Assembly: GCA_009920765.1 (NCBI GenBank)
Contig: RFZJ01000035.1
Location: 1 to 38,412, forward strand
Source: Planctomycetota bacterium
Lineage (GTDB): Bacteria; Planctomycetota; Planctomycetia; Gemmatales; Gemmataceae
Direction of reading: 5' to 3'
DNA: 38,412 bases
Every line of letters begins with the position of its first letter. Position 1 is the stretch's first letter. A model generated the notes under the pieces. It made no database searches, was not told the DNA's origin, and saw only the letters and a program-made list of their open reading frames with translations. Position numbers and translations under genes: made by a program. Below are positions 24,613 through 33,222 of the stretch, in pieces.

Positions 24613-26841
24613 TTATTTGTCATGGTATTGATGGCCACCATCCCAGGAATCATCGGGGGGATTGTTCAGATACTCCTTACAACGATCAACATAAATACGG
24701 GACAATTTATCATCAGGATTTTCATTGGCTAATGTTTCGAACAGACTCAACCCAATCGACCATTCTTTTTTAGAATAAGCATCAAAGGCCTTTTTAAATT
24801 CCACACTAAACTTGATGATACTTTCCGATGTTTCCCCTGCTATACCCAGCAATTCATGAATCATTATCTTTTTGTCACGCCCTTTCACACCCACGAGATC
24901 AATTGGACGGGTGACCAACCTGACTCCGCACGCCTTTAAGATAAATTCTGAAATTATTATTGTAGTACCATAAACTTTATTTAATCCTTCAAGCCGACTT
25001 GCAAGATTTACATTGTCACCAATCACGGTATAGCTTAAGTGTTCTTCGGTACCAATATTCCCAAGCACCACACTACCTTTATTAATACCGACCCTGGCTT
25101 TGAATATGGGCTTATTCAATCTGGACCATTTTTCCTGTAAAAAATATAACTTTTGCAGTCCCTGAATTGCTGTTTTGCATGCTTGAAATGCATAATCATC
25201 GCAATCACGCGGCGCATTCCAATACGCCATCACTGCATCCCCTATGTATTTATCAACCGTGCCTTGATTTCTAATGATCACGGAAGAAAAACATCCAAGA
25301 TATTCGTTGAGTTGAAGCACTAAATCATTAGGGGAAAGATTTTCAGAGTAATGGGTAAAGTTGGCGATATCCGCAAACATAATTGCTACATCTTTTTCTT
25401 TCCCACCTGGAGTGGCCCCGGTTCCGGCATCAAATAAACTTTTCAACACATCCTTGGGCAAATACTGCGTAAAAGCTTGAAGCCCAATTTGCATTAGATT
25501 CATGGAATGAGCCAGATTCTTAATCTCTATGATTTTTGAATCAGCACGAACTTTATGGGTAAAATCAAGCTTTCCAATTTTCTGCGAGAGTAGAACCAAA
25601 CTTTCTATGGGCTTGGATGCTGACCGTGCAAGTATGATCGAAAGAACCACACTGATAACCATCACAAGTGCCAGAATGCCAATGGCCAAATAAAAATGCC
25701 AGTAAGCATTTGAAAACAAAACTTTCTCGGGCACATAAAGACACACATACCAATCAGGAGAGGTTCCAGGTAAAACCGTTTTGATAATGCCGACATGATC
25801 GGCACCATCAACATCGAAGTGAAACAATTTTTCAAAATCACCGTGTAATTCTAACCCATTCAACATAGAATCGGGTATTGATAAGATCATTTTTTCTATT
25901 GCAGGATCCTTCATATCTTTTGGAAGGGAATAATAAATGGTATTCCCATCTTGATCTTTAGGAAAAACATCGGTTATTAAAGAGTGCGCTAATACTTTCT
26001 TTGATTTGTCTGGAAGTCTTTCAAAAATAAAAGCACTGATCCCTTTTTTATGTATTTCCTGCATCGCTTCATTAAGATACCCACTGATCCATTCGGTACT
26101 GATACCCATTGCCAAAACCGCAAATAATTCACCTTTGTCATTCCCTAGGCCTGTGGAATAAAATAATCCTGTTCTGATTTCCTTAAAATTTTTCTCAAAG
26201 TTATAACAATTAGTCCATTCACCTTTTTTTAAAACAGGTTGTGCTTTTCCTTGGAGATAAAAGGGCCTTTTTCTGTAGTCATATCCACCGTTTGCATCCA
26301 CGGAAAAAGGTTTTTGAGGAAAATCAGGATAAGAATAAGATTTTAAAGTAAATGTGCCTGAAGGATTTGGGATTATTTCCTGAACAATGACATCTTTTTC
26401 AGTATAAACTGAACTTTCACTAAATCGCGAAGGGCTTTTTGGGCCATATTTGAATCCAGGTTTTTCATCCAGCGAAAGTCTAAGTGTATATCCTGTTTTT
26501 TCTTCCGTATAAATGGTGGTTCCTAGATTGTGATTTACAATTAAGCTGTGAGCAAGATTATTCAATAATAGCGAATAATTCACTTTTTCGTTTTCCATTT
26601 TGAATGAAAAACGATCTGTCACTTCAATAACATCTTCAGCTTCTTGAAGAAAACTTTCCACCTTGAGAGTGACCGCTTGCGTGAGCAAATGCCCAACCTC
26701 TTGGGTATAATTAACCCGGGCCGTATAAGAAAGCCTAAGGCTTAACAAAGTGATTGTCAGACCGGAAAACAAAGTCAAACCAATAAAACAAATCAACAGA
26801 GCTGTTCTAAGTCGGTACACACTCATCAAAGATAATTTCAT
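24613..26841 (-). CDS. Class III adenylate cyclase with periplasmic sensor (Cache-like) and HAMP domain
   Basis: 742 aa when started at the ATG at 26841. Earlier in-frame codons up to 27030 would overlap the DUF2891 gene and encode no signal. There is a membrane helix at about 12-34, a large extracytoplasmic region (35-380) of Cache type, a second helix (382-404), HAMP (about 405-458) and the cyclase domain (about 482-670). Metal aspartates are D491 (F-A-D-I) and D535 (Y-I-G-D). Lys531 and Thr605 are at the adenine-recognition positions, and N612/R616 at the transition-state positions. All are present, so an active enzyme making cAMP from ATP is expected. A ligand outside the membrane probably controls it. 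The C-terminal 70 residues are helical. It lies downstream of the sulfatase and DUF2891 genes, 97 bp past the latter. Confidence 0.9.
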   Translation of the reverse strand: MKLSLMSVYRLRTALLICFIGLTLFSGLTITLLSLRLSYTARVNYTQEVGHLLTQAVTLKVESFLQEAEDVIEVTDRFSFKMENEKVNYSLLLNNLAHSLIVNHNLGTTIYTEEKTGYTLRLSLDEKPGFKYGPKSPSRFSESSVYTEKDVIVQEIIPNPSGTFTLKSYSYPDFPQKPFSVDANGGYDYRKRPFYLQGKAQPVLKKGEWTNCYNFEKNFKEIRTGLFYSTGLGNDKGELFAVLAMGISTEWISGYLNEAMQEIHKKGISAFIFERLPDKSKKVLAHSLITDVFPKDQDGNTIYYSLPKDMKDPAIEKMILSIPDSMLNGLELHGDFEKLFHFDVDGADHVGIIKTVLPGTSPDWYVCLYVPEKVLFSNAYWHFYLAIGILALVMVISVVLSIILARSASKPIESLVLLSQKIGKLDFTHKVRADSKIIEIKNLAHSMNLMQIGLQAFTQYLPKDVLKSLFDAGTGATPGGKEKDVAIMFADIANFTHYSENLSPNDLVLQLNEYLGCFSSVIIRNQGTVDKYIGDAVMAYWNAPRDCDDYAFQACKTAIQGLQKLYFLQEKWSRLNKPIFKARVGINKGSVVLGNIGTEEHLSYTVIGDNVNLASRLEGLNKVYGTTIIISEFILKACGVRLVTRPIDLVGVKGRDKKIMIHELLGIAGETSESIIKFSVEFKKAFDAYSKKEWSIGLSLFETLANENPDDKLSRIYVDRCKEYLNNPPDDSWDGGHQYHDK

Positions 26842-26938
26842 AAGCCCACATCTCGGTATCGAAACCAAAAATCTTACACGCATGCTATACAATAACATCA
26901 GATTGCAAAAGTAAGACTTAATTCCTGAATCATACCCT

Positions 26939-28039
26939 TTATTTGCATAACAAATTGACTGCAAAAGATGCAAGCCAGTGTTCCCCTGCATAATCCCCAC
27001 TGCTAACATGCCCAAGCGAAGCCTTTGCATGATTTACTGCACTTTCCAAAAAAATATTTCGCCTAGGATCACTCTCTGAAAGTGAAAGACCAATGTTTCT
27101 CATACACCAGGCCCTGCTGAGGTTTAAACCATCGAGGTGAACTATCTGCGGGTCCGTACGATCAGAAACCTCTGCGGGACTAAAAAGGCTGGCAGGCTCA
27201 TTTTTCAACAAGCTTGGATAAAACTTATCAAGCCAGATTGAAAAATCTTTTTGAGGAAGAATCCTTCGCATCAGGTCGGCTTCCATCAGACTTGGAGAAA
27301 AGAAATCTGCGCCATCCGGCTCCCATTTTGCTGGAATCATTTCATCTTTAAGATAATAATCCTGAGCCCGCTTAATTATCACTTGCTCGAGATCGCTTTT
27401 TTTCATCTGCCTTGAATAATCAAGCGCATATGTCAAACCAAAAGCTGTGTTCGAATGTACCCCACTCCGGATGGGGTAGGTTTGCTTGGGAAAATATGAA
27501 ATGTAGCGTGTAACAATTATTTCTTCGAGAGGTTTCAGATGCTGCGCCAGTTCTTTTCCCAAGGGGTCTTCCCAGGTATGAAGCTCCAAAGCAAGTTTTA
27601 AAAACCACGACCAGCCATAAGGCCTTTCAAAAGATTTGCTTTCAGGCTTCAGAAAGAATGCAGCTTCTGCTGACAAATTTTCCTTGGAAATATTCTTTGC
27701 CAAAGCTTTTCGAATTTCCACTGCTTCCTTTATTTGGGGAAACTCCTTCAAGATCTTCACCAACATCCAATGCCCGTGAACAGAACTGTGCCAGTCGTAA
27801 CAGCCATGAAATGCAGGGTAAAGTTGTTTTGGGCTGAGAACATCCTTGGGGCTTTCAAGAACATTACCCGGCTTGTTGGGATATTCCCGGTGAATGTTCT
27901 TGAGTGCCAAGCCTGCAAATTTTGAGGCCTGCTCTTCGCTGAGTTTCAACATGAAACCTTCCCGTGATTTGATTTGTTGTGCACCAAGGGTGTTGCAACA
28001 AAAGAAGCAGGACAAAAAGAAAAAGAAAAGCCTAATCAT
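26939..28039 (-). CDS. DUF2891 family secreted protein
   Basis: 366 aa with a signal peptide (about 1-20, ending L-G-A-Q). The family signature is unmistakable: H-G-C-Y-D-W-H-S-S-V-H-G-H-W-M-L at about 78-93, then R-P-Y-G-W-S-W-F-L-K-L near 138 and R-S-G-V-H-S-N-T-A-F near 192. The body is all-helical, as in alpha/alpha-toroid enzymes. The biochemical function of DUF2891 is not established. Its start codon overlaps the stop of the sulfatase gene by one base (TGATG), so the two are translationally coupled and may act on the same sulfated or carbohydrate material (inference). The adenylate cyclase follows on the same strand. Confidence 0.9.
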   Translation of the reverse strand: MIRLFFFFLSCFFCCNTLGAQQIKSREGFMLKLSEEQASKFAGLALKNIHREYPNKPGNVLESPKDVLSPKQLYPAFHGCYDWHSSVHGHWMLVKILKEFPQIKEAVEIRKALAKNISKENLSAEAAFFLKPESKSFERPYGWSWFLKLALELHTWEDPLGKELAQHLKPLEEIIVTRYISYFPKQTYPIRSGVHSNTAFGLTYALDYSRQMKKSDLEQVIIKRAQDYYLKDEMIPAKWEPDGADFFSPSLMEADLMRRILPQKDFSIWLDKFYPSLLKNEPASLFSPAEVSDRTDPQIVHLDGLNLSRAWCMRNIGLSLSESDPRRNIFLESAVNHAKASLGHVSSGDYAGEHWLASFAVNLLCK

Positions 28040-29421
28040 CAGGAATCCTTTTTCTTATTGGCCTTCTTTTCGGCACCCTTGGAATAGTTTTTCCACCAGT
28101 CGGGGCCTTCAGCTTCAATTTCCTTTGTTAATTTTTTAACTTCATTAGTCATCTCCAAAAGTTTTGCCTGATGCTTTTCATTAACCATTTCTTTTTCACC
28201 AGGATCCTCTTTTAAATTATAAAGTTCAAATTTGGACATACCTTCGTTTGCAATGATTTTCCAATCTCCCTGGCGCATTGCAATTTTCATAACCCCGGGC
28301 GCTATATCGCAGTGCCAATATAAGGGCTTCGCCCTTTTCACTTCAGACTTTGTTATTGCCTCGAGCATATTACCACCATCAATGATGCGATCCTGAGGCA
28401 ACTTGGCACCACTTACATTGCAAGCCATGCCAAAAAAATCTGATCCAATGACCGGAACATCACAAGTGATATTTGCATTCACATGGCCGGGCCAGCGTAC
28501 AATTCCTGGAACCCGGATGCCACCCTCATATACCGCACGCTTTCTACCACGCAGCCCACCGGTAGTCCCTCTTCCCGGAGATTTGATCCCATCACCTTCT
28601 GGGCCATTATCAGAAGTGAAAAATACCAATGTATTTTCTGATAGCTTCATATCATCCAATGCTTTCATCAATTTTCCAAAAGCATCGTCCATCTGCGTAA
28701 CATCTGCGAGGTATTCAAGCTGCACCTTGTCATCAATTCCCTCGTACATTTTTTTATACCGCTCCGCAGCAGCAATCGGGTAATGAGGCTCATGGCTCCA
28801 AACCGCCAGGAAAAACGGCTTGTCCTTGTCCCGCTTATTACCCAGCCAATCAATGGCCTCTTTGACAATGAAAGGCGCGGAATGATCATCTGTCATGGGA
28901 ACAGGCTGTCCATTTCGCACAAAGTTAACCGGGAAGGCATGACTAGGGCCAGCGTTATTCTGGGTTGCAAGCCAATGATCATAACCGTGATCGTTAGGCT
29001 GAGGCTGAGTTGGTTTGTTGAAATGTCCATTGAGGTGCCATTTACCCACATGGCAGGTAGTGTAACCAACTTGTTTAAGAAGGAGGGGCAGGGCAAGCTC
29101 ACTTTTACGGAGATGAATTTCGCGATTTTCCGGGATCCAAGTAAACACACCATTGCGATAAGGAGTACGGCCCGTTAATAATGCGGAACGCGAAGGAGAA
29201 CAAACCGCACCTGCACTATAGCACTGGGTGAATTTTGCGCCTTGCTTGGCAAAGGCATCAAGATTTGGGGTTTTGCAAAGTTTATTGCCAAAGCAACCAA
29301 GATCCCCCCAGCCAAGATCATCCGCCAGAAAAAGAATAATGTTCGGAGCCTTGGCAGCATGAAGAGAAGAGCCCACTAAAAAAAGACAGCAACAAGCAAA
29401 TGCAAAGGTCGATAATCTCAT
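28039..29421 (-). CDS. Secreted formylglycine-dependent sulfatase (arylsulfatase family)
   Basis: 460 aa from the ATG at 29421, which begins a good signal peptide (about 1-23, C-C-L-F-L-V-G-S-S-L-H-A-A). A longer open frame to 29583 adds a hydrophobic stretch without a ribosome-binding site. The active site C-S-P-S-R-S-A-L-L-T-G-R at 74-85 carries Cys74, which is converted to formylglycine. Calcium ligands D34-D35 lie in L-A-D-D-L-G-W-G-D-L, and F-T-S-D-N-G-P-E is present further on. The type is A/GalNAc-sulfatase-like. It probably desulfates environmental polysaccharides in the periplasm or outside the cell; the exact substrate is unknown. No sulfatase-maturating enzyme is in the window. The stop overlaps the DUF2891 start. 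Confidence 0.94.
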   Translation of the reverse strand: MRLSTFAFACCCLFLVGSSLHAAKAPNIILFLADDLGWGDLGCFGNKLCKTPNLDAFAKQGAKFTQCYSAGAVCSPSRSALLTGRTPYRNGVFTWIPENREIHLRKSELALPLLLKQVGYTTCHVGKWHLNGHFNKPTQPQPNDHGYDHWLATQNNAGPSHAFPVNFVRNGQPVPMTDDHSAPFIVKEAIDWLGNKRDKDKPFFLAVWSHEPHYPIAAAERYKKMYEGIDDKVQLEYLADVTQMDDAFGKLMKALDDMKLSENTLVFFTSDNGPEGDGIKSPGRGTTGGLRGRKRAVYEGGIRVPGIVRWPGHVNANITCDVPVIGSDFFGMACNVSGAKLPQDRIIDGGNMLEAITKSEVKRAKPLYWHCDIAPGVMKIAMRQGDWKIIANEGMSKFELYNLKEDPGEKEMVNEKHQAKLLEMTNEVKKLTKEIEAEGPDWWKNYSKGAEKKANKKKDS

Positions 29422-29716
29422 GATAATTCCCAAAAACAGGCAAAATTGTAAAAGACCAGAAGAAAGTTCACATGGTAATAAATTACACAAAGAATTTGAA
29501 AGAGTGTGAAAAATGTGGGGCAAGTAGCAAAAAAGGATAAAAGGCGGAAACATAAAAAGCAGAATTAAAGCGAAAATAACCATGAAATACCATGAAAACC
29601 CAGTTCCTTGGAAAAGCTGTCTTACCCGAAAAGTCTCAAATTGCTATAAAAAGCTACTGTATGCAAAGATAGGCCGATGTTTGAATGCATCGGGAGTAAA
29701 CAAAAGGAGATAAATC

Positions 29717-29941
29717 ATGCCAGCCTCAAGACCCAGAACAACCGCTTGGAAAAAACGAACCAAGATACGCAAGGCAAAATTGCTCAAGGCGTATGATACA
29801 AAACTTGGAATCCCTCCAACATTGATGGAAGTAAAGAAAAAAGGCCCGAAGGTTTCCAAGAAGAAGCCTGGAACGGCACCTGCCACCAAAGCAGCACCTA
29901 CTGCCAAGGCTGCGCCTGCCGCCAAAGGCACCAAGAAGTAG
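29717..29941 (+). CDS. Small Lys/Ala/Pro-rich basic protein
   Basis: 74 aa, with AAGGAG about 8 nt before the ATG and a strong terminator 30 bp after the stop, so it is a well-delimited single-gene unit. The first half contains W-K-K-R-T-K-I-R-K-A-K-L-L-K-A-Y and D-T-K-L-G-I-P-P-T-L-M. The second half is a Lys/Ala/Pro tail (K-K-K-G-P-K-V-S-K-K-K-P, then A-P-A-T-K-A-A-P-T-A-K-A-A-P). Composition and tail resemble bacterial histone H1-like or DNA/RNA-binding tails, and a nucleic-acid-binding role is plausible. No named family was recognised. It has no membrane segment or signal peptide. Confidence 0.72.
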   Translation: MPASRPRTTAWKKRTKIRKAKLLKAYDTKLGIPPTLMEVKKKGPKVSKKKPGTAPATKAAPTAKAAPAAKGTKK

Positions 29942-29970
29942 CAAGCAGGGAATGAGCAATAATTAAAAGG

Positions 29971-30000
29971 GCCCGGGAATTAAACGTCCCGGGCTCTTTT
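29971..30000 (+). terminator. Rho-independent terminator after small basic protein gene
   Basis: GCCCGGGA (29971-29978) pairs with TCCCGGGC (29987-29994), followed by TCTTTTTATT. The stem is GC-rich in an AT-rich setting, and it also faces the convergent beta-helix gene. Confidence 0.88.
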
Positions 30001-30012
30001 TATTGGGTAACT

Positions 30013-31365
30013 CTAATTTTTCTTCCTTTGATCCAGAATAGGGGTTGCAAATCCTTCCATGGTGTTTGAGGTAAGAATCATCTGGCCTGTCTTTGGCCCG
30101 AATCGGAAGCCGACTCTTTTTTCACTTCCACGCTTTTCAACAAGTTTATTCTCCACAAACTTTAGTCCTTCCGTTTCACCTTCCACATCAATTGCAATTG
30201 AATCAGGCCCGCCCGTATTCTCAATGATGTTTTTTTCCAACAGATTATTATGCCCTGCGAAGGCTTTTCCTCTTTCTGCTCGAAATAAAATCCCAGATTT
30301 TCCACTTTCCCTGACATGATTTCCAATGATCACGTTATCCGTGTCTCGATGCCCAACGGAAATCCCTATCCGATTACCCTCGATGATATTGTCGCTTGCC
30401 AACCCATATTTCACACCCCAACAAAAGAAAATGCCTATGTCATTATTCGTTAAAACATTAGACTTCATCAACGGCCTCTGCGAACCACTACCCGGATGCA
30501 TCCCAAGGCCCGCATGGTGATGACTTTGACATTGTTCAACGGAAACATCATGGCAAATCTGCCAGCTAATCCCATCCCCATTGTTATTACGAGCAATCAC
30601 CTTGCGAATCTTTACATCCCTGCAATCCTGAAGAAAGATGCAGCCTGCATGATTACCATCAAGATTTTCATTGTTCCCGCGATTACCATCGATGGTTAAG
30701 TTTTCAATCGCAAACCCATGAATGAATTCCCCGGTTACCAAAGGGAAAAGAGTTGCAGCATAGGAATCTGACATAAGCCAAAGATTTTCTCTTAAGGCTT
30801 TATCTAATTTGAAACGATTACCAGACTTTGCAACCAAGGTACGCTTGATCACGGTGTTGCCGCCATTATGGGGGTTTTTACAACGCAAACAAACCCCATC
30901 ACCAACTTTGAAACCAGATGAATCCACCAGGGTTATTTCCTGATCATACCAATCCGAGTCGACCAATATTTTTGTTTTAACCATGGGGGATTTGAAAAGA
31001 ACCGTATCAGGACCACTACCGACAATCCTTACATGATTATTCAAATGGATTGCATTACGAAGATGATACGTTCCCTCGGAAAGCCTAACCGTGCCTCCCC
31101 CAAACCTGGAAAGATAATCAACCGCAGCCTGAATGGCTTTATCATCGTTGCCTACAATAGCGCCTTTTTTAACCCCGACATCAAAAGTTAATTTTTCATT
31201 CCAATCGGGATCGACAGCAATATCACCCGAGGTGGCCCTGGGTTCTTTAACTTTTGGCAGAATTAAATCTTCTTTTTCAGATGCAATTGCAACAGAAGTT
31301 GCAAGAACACCGGAAGTGCCAAGAAACTTTCTTCGATTCACATTTTTATCAAAGGGATCAGTCAT
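30013..31365 (-). CDS. Tat-exported right-handed parallel beta-helix protein
   Basis: 450 aa. The N-terminus D-K-N-V-N-R-R-K-F-L-G-T-S-G-V-L-A-T is a Tat signal (R11-R12). From about residue 75 it follows the pectate-lyase/NosD-type pattern: A-I-Q-A-A-V-D-Y-L-S-R-F-G-G-G-T-V-R-L-S-E-G-T-Y at 79-102, then repeated short turns (V-I-A-R-N-N-N-G-D-G-I-S-W, N-V-L-T-N-N-D-I-G-I-F-F, N-I-I-E-G-N-R-I-G-I-S-V, N-H-V-R-E-S-G-K-S-G-I-L-F). These form coils of a solenoid. Such proteins are often polysaccharide lyases, hydrolases or epimerases, but no catalytic residues can be assigned. It is monocistronic on the minus strand. The weak AAGGA upstream fits the ATG at 31365. Confidence 0.87.
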   Translation of the reverse strand: MTDPFDKNVNRRKFLGTSGVLATSVAIASEKEDLILPKVKEPRATSGDIAVDPDWNEKLTFDVGVKKGAIVGNDDKAIQAAVDYLSRFGGGTVRLSEGTYHLRNAIHLNNHVRIVGSGPDTVLFKSPMVKTKILVDSDWYDQEITLVDSSGFKVGDGVCLRCKNPHNGGNTVIKRTLVAKSGNRFKLDKALRENLWLMSDSYAATLFPLVTGEFIHGFAIENLTIDGNRGNNENLDGNHAGCIFLQDCRDVKIRKVIARNNNGDGISWQICHDVSVEQCQSHHHAGLGMHPGSGSQRPLMKSNVLTNNDIGIFFCWGVKYGLASDNIIEGNRIGISVGHRDTDNVIIGNHVRESGKSGILFRAERGKAFAGHNNLLEKNIIENTGGPDSIAIDVEGETEGLKFVENKLVEKRGSEKRVGFRFGPKTGQMILTSNTMEGFATPILDQRKKN

Positions 31366-31456
31366 GGCTAGGTTTCCTTTCTAGATTGGAGTTCCAATTA
31401 TCATCCTCCCATAGTTAAATGAAATAATCAAAACTCTTCACCGGGCAATTGGCACC

Positions 31457-32023
31457 ATGAATACAGGCAAAAAAATCTTCCTTTGCAGTTGGTTGATATT
31501 CCTGATGGGTTGTATTGGATACTATGTTTCACACACTAGCGAATTCACCCCCCGCCATATCAGCGAATTTATCCGTCAGTTTGAAGGCCACTTATTGTTT
31601 TCTTATTTTGCAATAAGTTTTCTGCGCGGATTCACCCTGATTCCCAGCACCCCTTTTGTAATTGCAGGGGTCTTGCTGTTTCCGGAAAGTAAAATAATCG
31701 TGCTGGTAATCAGCCTTGGCGGAATATTATTTTCCGCAACACTCATCTACTTTCTTTCTGAATTTCTTGGATTCGACAAATACTTTGAAAAAATGGCACC
31801 CGAAAAAATCACACACATAACAACAAAAATAAACAGCCCCTGGGGATTTTTATTCGTCATCTTATGGGCGCTCTTCCCACTCGCACCAACAGACCTTGTC
31901 TGCTATCTGGCGGGCACTGCACGCATGAATTTTTCAAGATTCATCCTTGCGGTTGCACTGGGGGAATTGATCATCTGCCTGTTTTATACTTATTCCCTAG
32001 GAAACTTGCAGCTTCTGCAATGA
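31457..32023 (+). CDS. TVP38/TMEM64 (VTT/DedA-like) family inner-membrane protein
   Basis: 188 aa with about five hydrophobic segments. The VTT-domain pattern is visible: F-L-R-G-F-T-L-I-P-S-T-P-F-V-I-A-G at about 55-71, then a G-G-I-L-F-S-A-T-L-I-Y-F-L-S-E loop, and late A-L-F-P-L-A-P-T-D-L-V-C-Y-L-A-G at about 138-153. These correspond to the re-entrant loops of DedA/TVP38 proteins, which are implicated in lipid or undecaprenyl-phosphate scrambling. The protein is slightly shorter than usual. It is divergent from the beta-helix gene, and its stop lies 5 bp from that of the convergent aspartate-semialdehyde dehydrogenase gene. The ribosome-binding site is weak. Confidence 0.83.
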   Translation: MNTGKKIFLCSWLIFLMGCIGYYVSHTSEFTPRHISEFIRQFEGHLLFSYFAISFLRGFTLIPSTPFVIAGVLLFPESKIIVLVISLGGILFSATLIYFLSEFLGFDKYFEKMAPEKITHITTKINSPWGFLFVILWALFPLAPTDLVCYLAGTARMNFSRFILAVALGELIICLFYTYSLGNLQLLQ

Positions 32024-32028
32024 AAGGG

Positions 32029-33159
32029 TTATTTTTCAAGAAGAATACGAAGCATCCTGCGAAGCGGTTCTGCAGCGCCCCACAACAACTGATCACCACA
32101 AGTGAATGCACCCAGATATTCTGGCCCCATCGCAAGCTTGTGCAACCGCCCTATGGGGACGCTCAAGGTTCCTGTTACCGCTGCAGGGGTTAATTCTTTT
32201 TCAGAAGTTTCTCTTTCGTTGGGAATTACTTTAACCCAGGAATTCCCTGAGGCAATAATTGCATTGATTTCTTCGAGCGGAATGTTCTTTTTCAGCTTGA
32301 TGGTCAGCCCCTGGGAATGGCAGCGCATCGAGCTGATTCGCACGCAAATGCCATCGATGGGAATAGAACCCGGTGTGCGAAAAGCAGGCATACCAAGAAT
32401 CTTGTTGCACTCTGCTCCACCTTTCCATTCTTCTTTGGATTGCCCGTTTTCGTAGGGAACATCAATCCAAGGAATCAAACTGCCCGCAAGTGGAACACCC
32501 CTGAAATTCTTAGTGGGGATTTCTTGGGAGCGGAGAATGTTTGAAACTTTACGATCAATTTCAAGAATTGCGGAGGCTGGATCTGAAAGCTCCCGCTTGA
32601 CAGCATCATGCAAAGCCCCCATCTGCAACAGAAGTTCGCGCATATTCTGGGCGCCCGCTCCAGAGGCGGCTTGGTAAGTCATTGCACTAACCCACTCGAT
32701 GAGGTTGGCTTTAAAAAGCCCGGCCACCCCCATCAACATCAAGGATACCGTGCAATTACCTCCGATCCAGTTTTTGATTCCCTTGGAAAGTGCAGCATCG
32801 ATCACAGGCCTGTTAACCGGATCGAGAATAATAACCGCATCCTCATTCATGCGTAAAGTGGATGCAGCATCGATCCAATGGCCATTCCAGCCCCTGGCAC
32901 GCAGCTTGGGGAAAATCTCCTTGGTATAGTCCCCTCCCTGACAGGATAAAATGATATCAAGCTTGGCAAGGGAATCGATATCAGAGGCATCTTTAAGATT
33001 GGGGGCTTCCTTTCCTGCAAAGACAGGGGCTTTTCCACCTGCTGAGGAGGTTGAAAAATAGACAGGATCGATCAGATCGAAATCTTTTTCTTCAGCCATT
33101 CGCTGCATCAACACCGAACCAACCATGCCACGCCAACCCACCAAACCTACCTGATTCAT
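32029..33159 (-). CDS. asd: Aspartate-semialdehyde dehydrogenase
   Basis: 376 aa, matching the longer, E. coli-type enzyme. The NADP-binding start is [14 protein letters not shown] at 4-17, with F-S-T-S-S-A-G-G at 35-42. The catalytic cysteine is C136 in [11 protein letters not shown], and Q-A-A-S-G-A-G is near 163-169. Conserved R-x-x-S-M-R-C-H-S-Q near 282 supplies substrate-binding Arg and His. It converts aspartyl phosphate to aspartate semialdehyde, feeding lysine/diaminopimelate, threonine and methionine synthesis in the cytoplasm. GGGA precedes the ATG at 33159 by 9 nt. It is the clearest housekeeping gene here and stands alone between an envelope gene and a sulfatase. Confidence 0.96.
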   Translation of the reverse strand: MNQVGLVGWRGMVGSVLMQRMAEEKDFDLIDPVYFSTSSAGGKAPVFAGKEAPNLKDASDIDSLAKLDIILSCQGGDYTKEIFPKLRARGWNGHWIDAASTLRMNEDAVIILDPVNRPVIDAALSKGIKNWIGGNCTVSLMLMGVAGLFKANLIEWVSAMTYQAASGAGAQNMRELLLQMGALHDAVKRELSDPASAILEIDRKVSNILRSQEIPTKNFRGVPLAGSLIPWIDVPYENGQSKEEWKGGAECNKILGMPAFRTPGSIPIDGICVRISSMRCHSQGLTIKLKKNIPLEEINAIIASGNSWVKVIPNERETSEKELTPAAVTGTLSVPIGRLHKLAMGPEYLGAFTCGDQLLWGAAEPLRRMLRILLEK

Positions 33160-33222
33160 TTCAATATTCCCAAAGTCTGATTACAAAAAAACTTACTGAT
33201 AAGATATGAAAAACCTGTATGA

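Noticed and set aside
26842..27030. N-terminal extension of the adenylate cyclase
   Set aside because: It overlaps the DUF2891 coding region, has no ribosome-binding site, and puts over 60 non-signal residues before the first membrane helix.
29422..29583. N-terminal extension of the first sulfatase, with an extra hydrophobic stretch
   Set aside because: The ATG at 29421 has its own signal peptide and a GGGA site; the extension is AT-rich non-coding-like sequence.
29644..29959. Minus-strand frames of Gly/Ala-rich composition opposite the small basic protein
   Set aside because: They are mirror images of the Lys/Ala/Pro-coding strand; only the plus strand has a ribosome-binding site and terminator.
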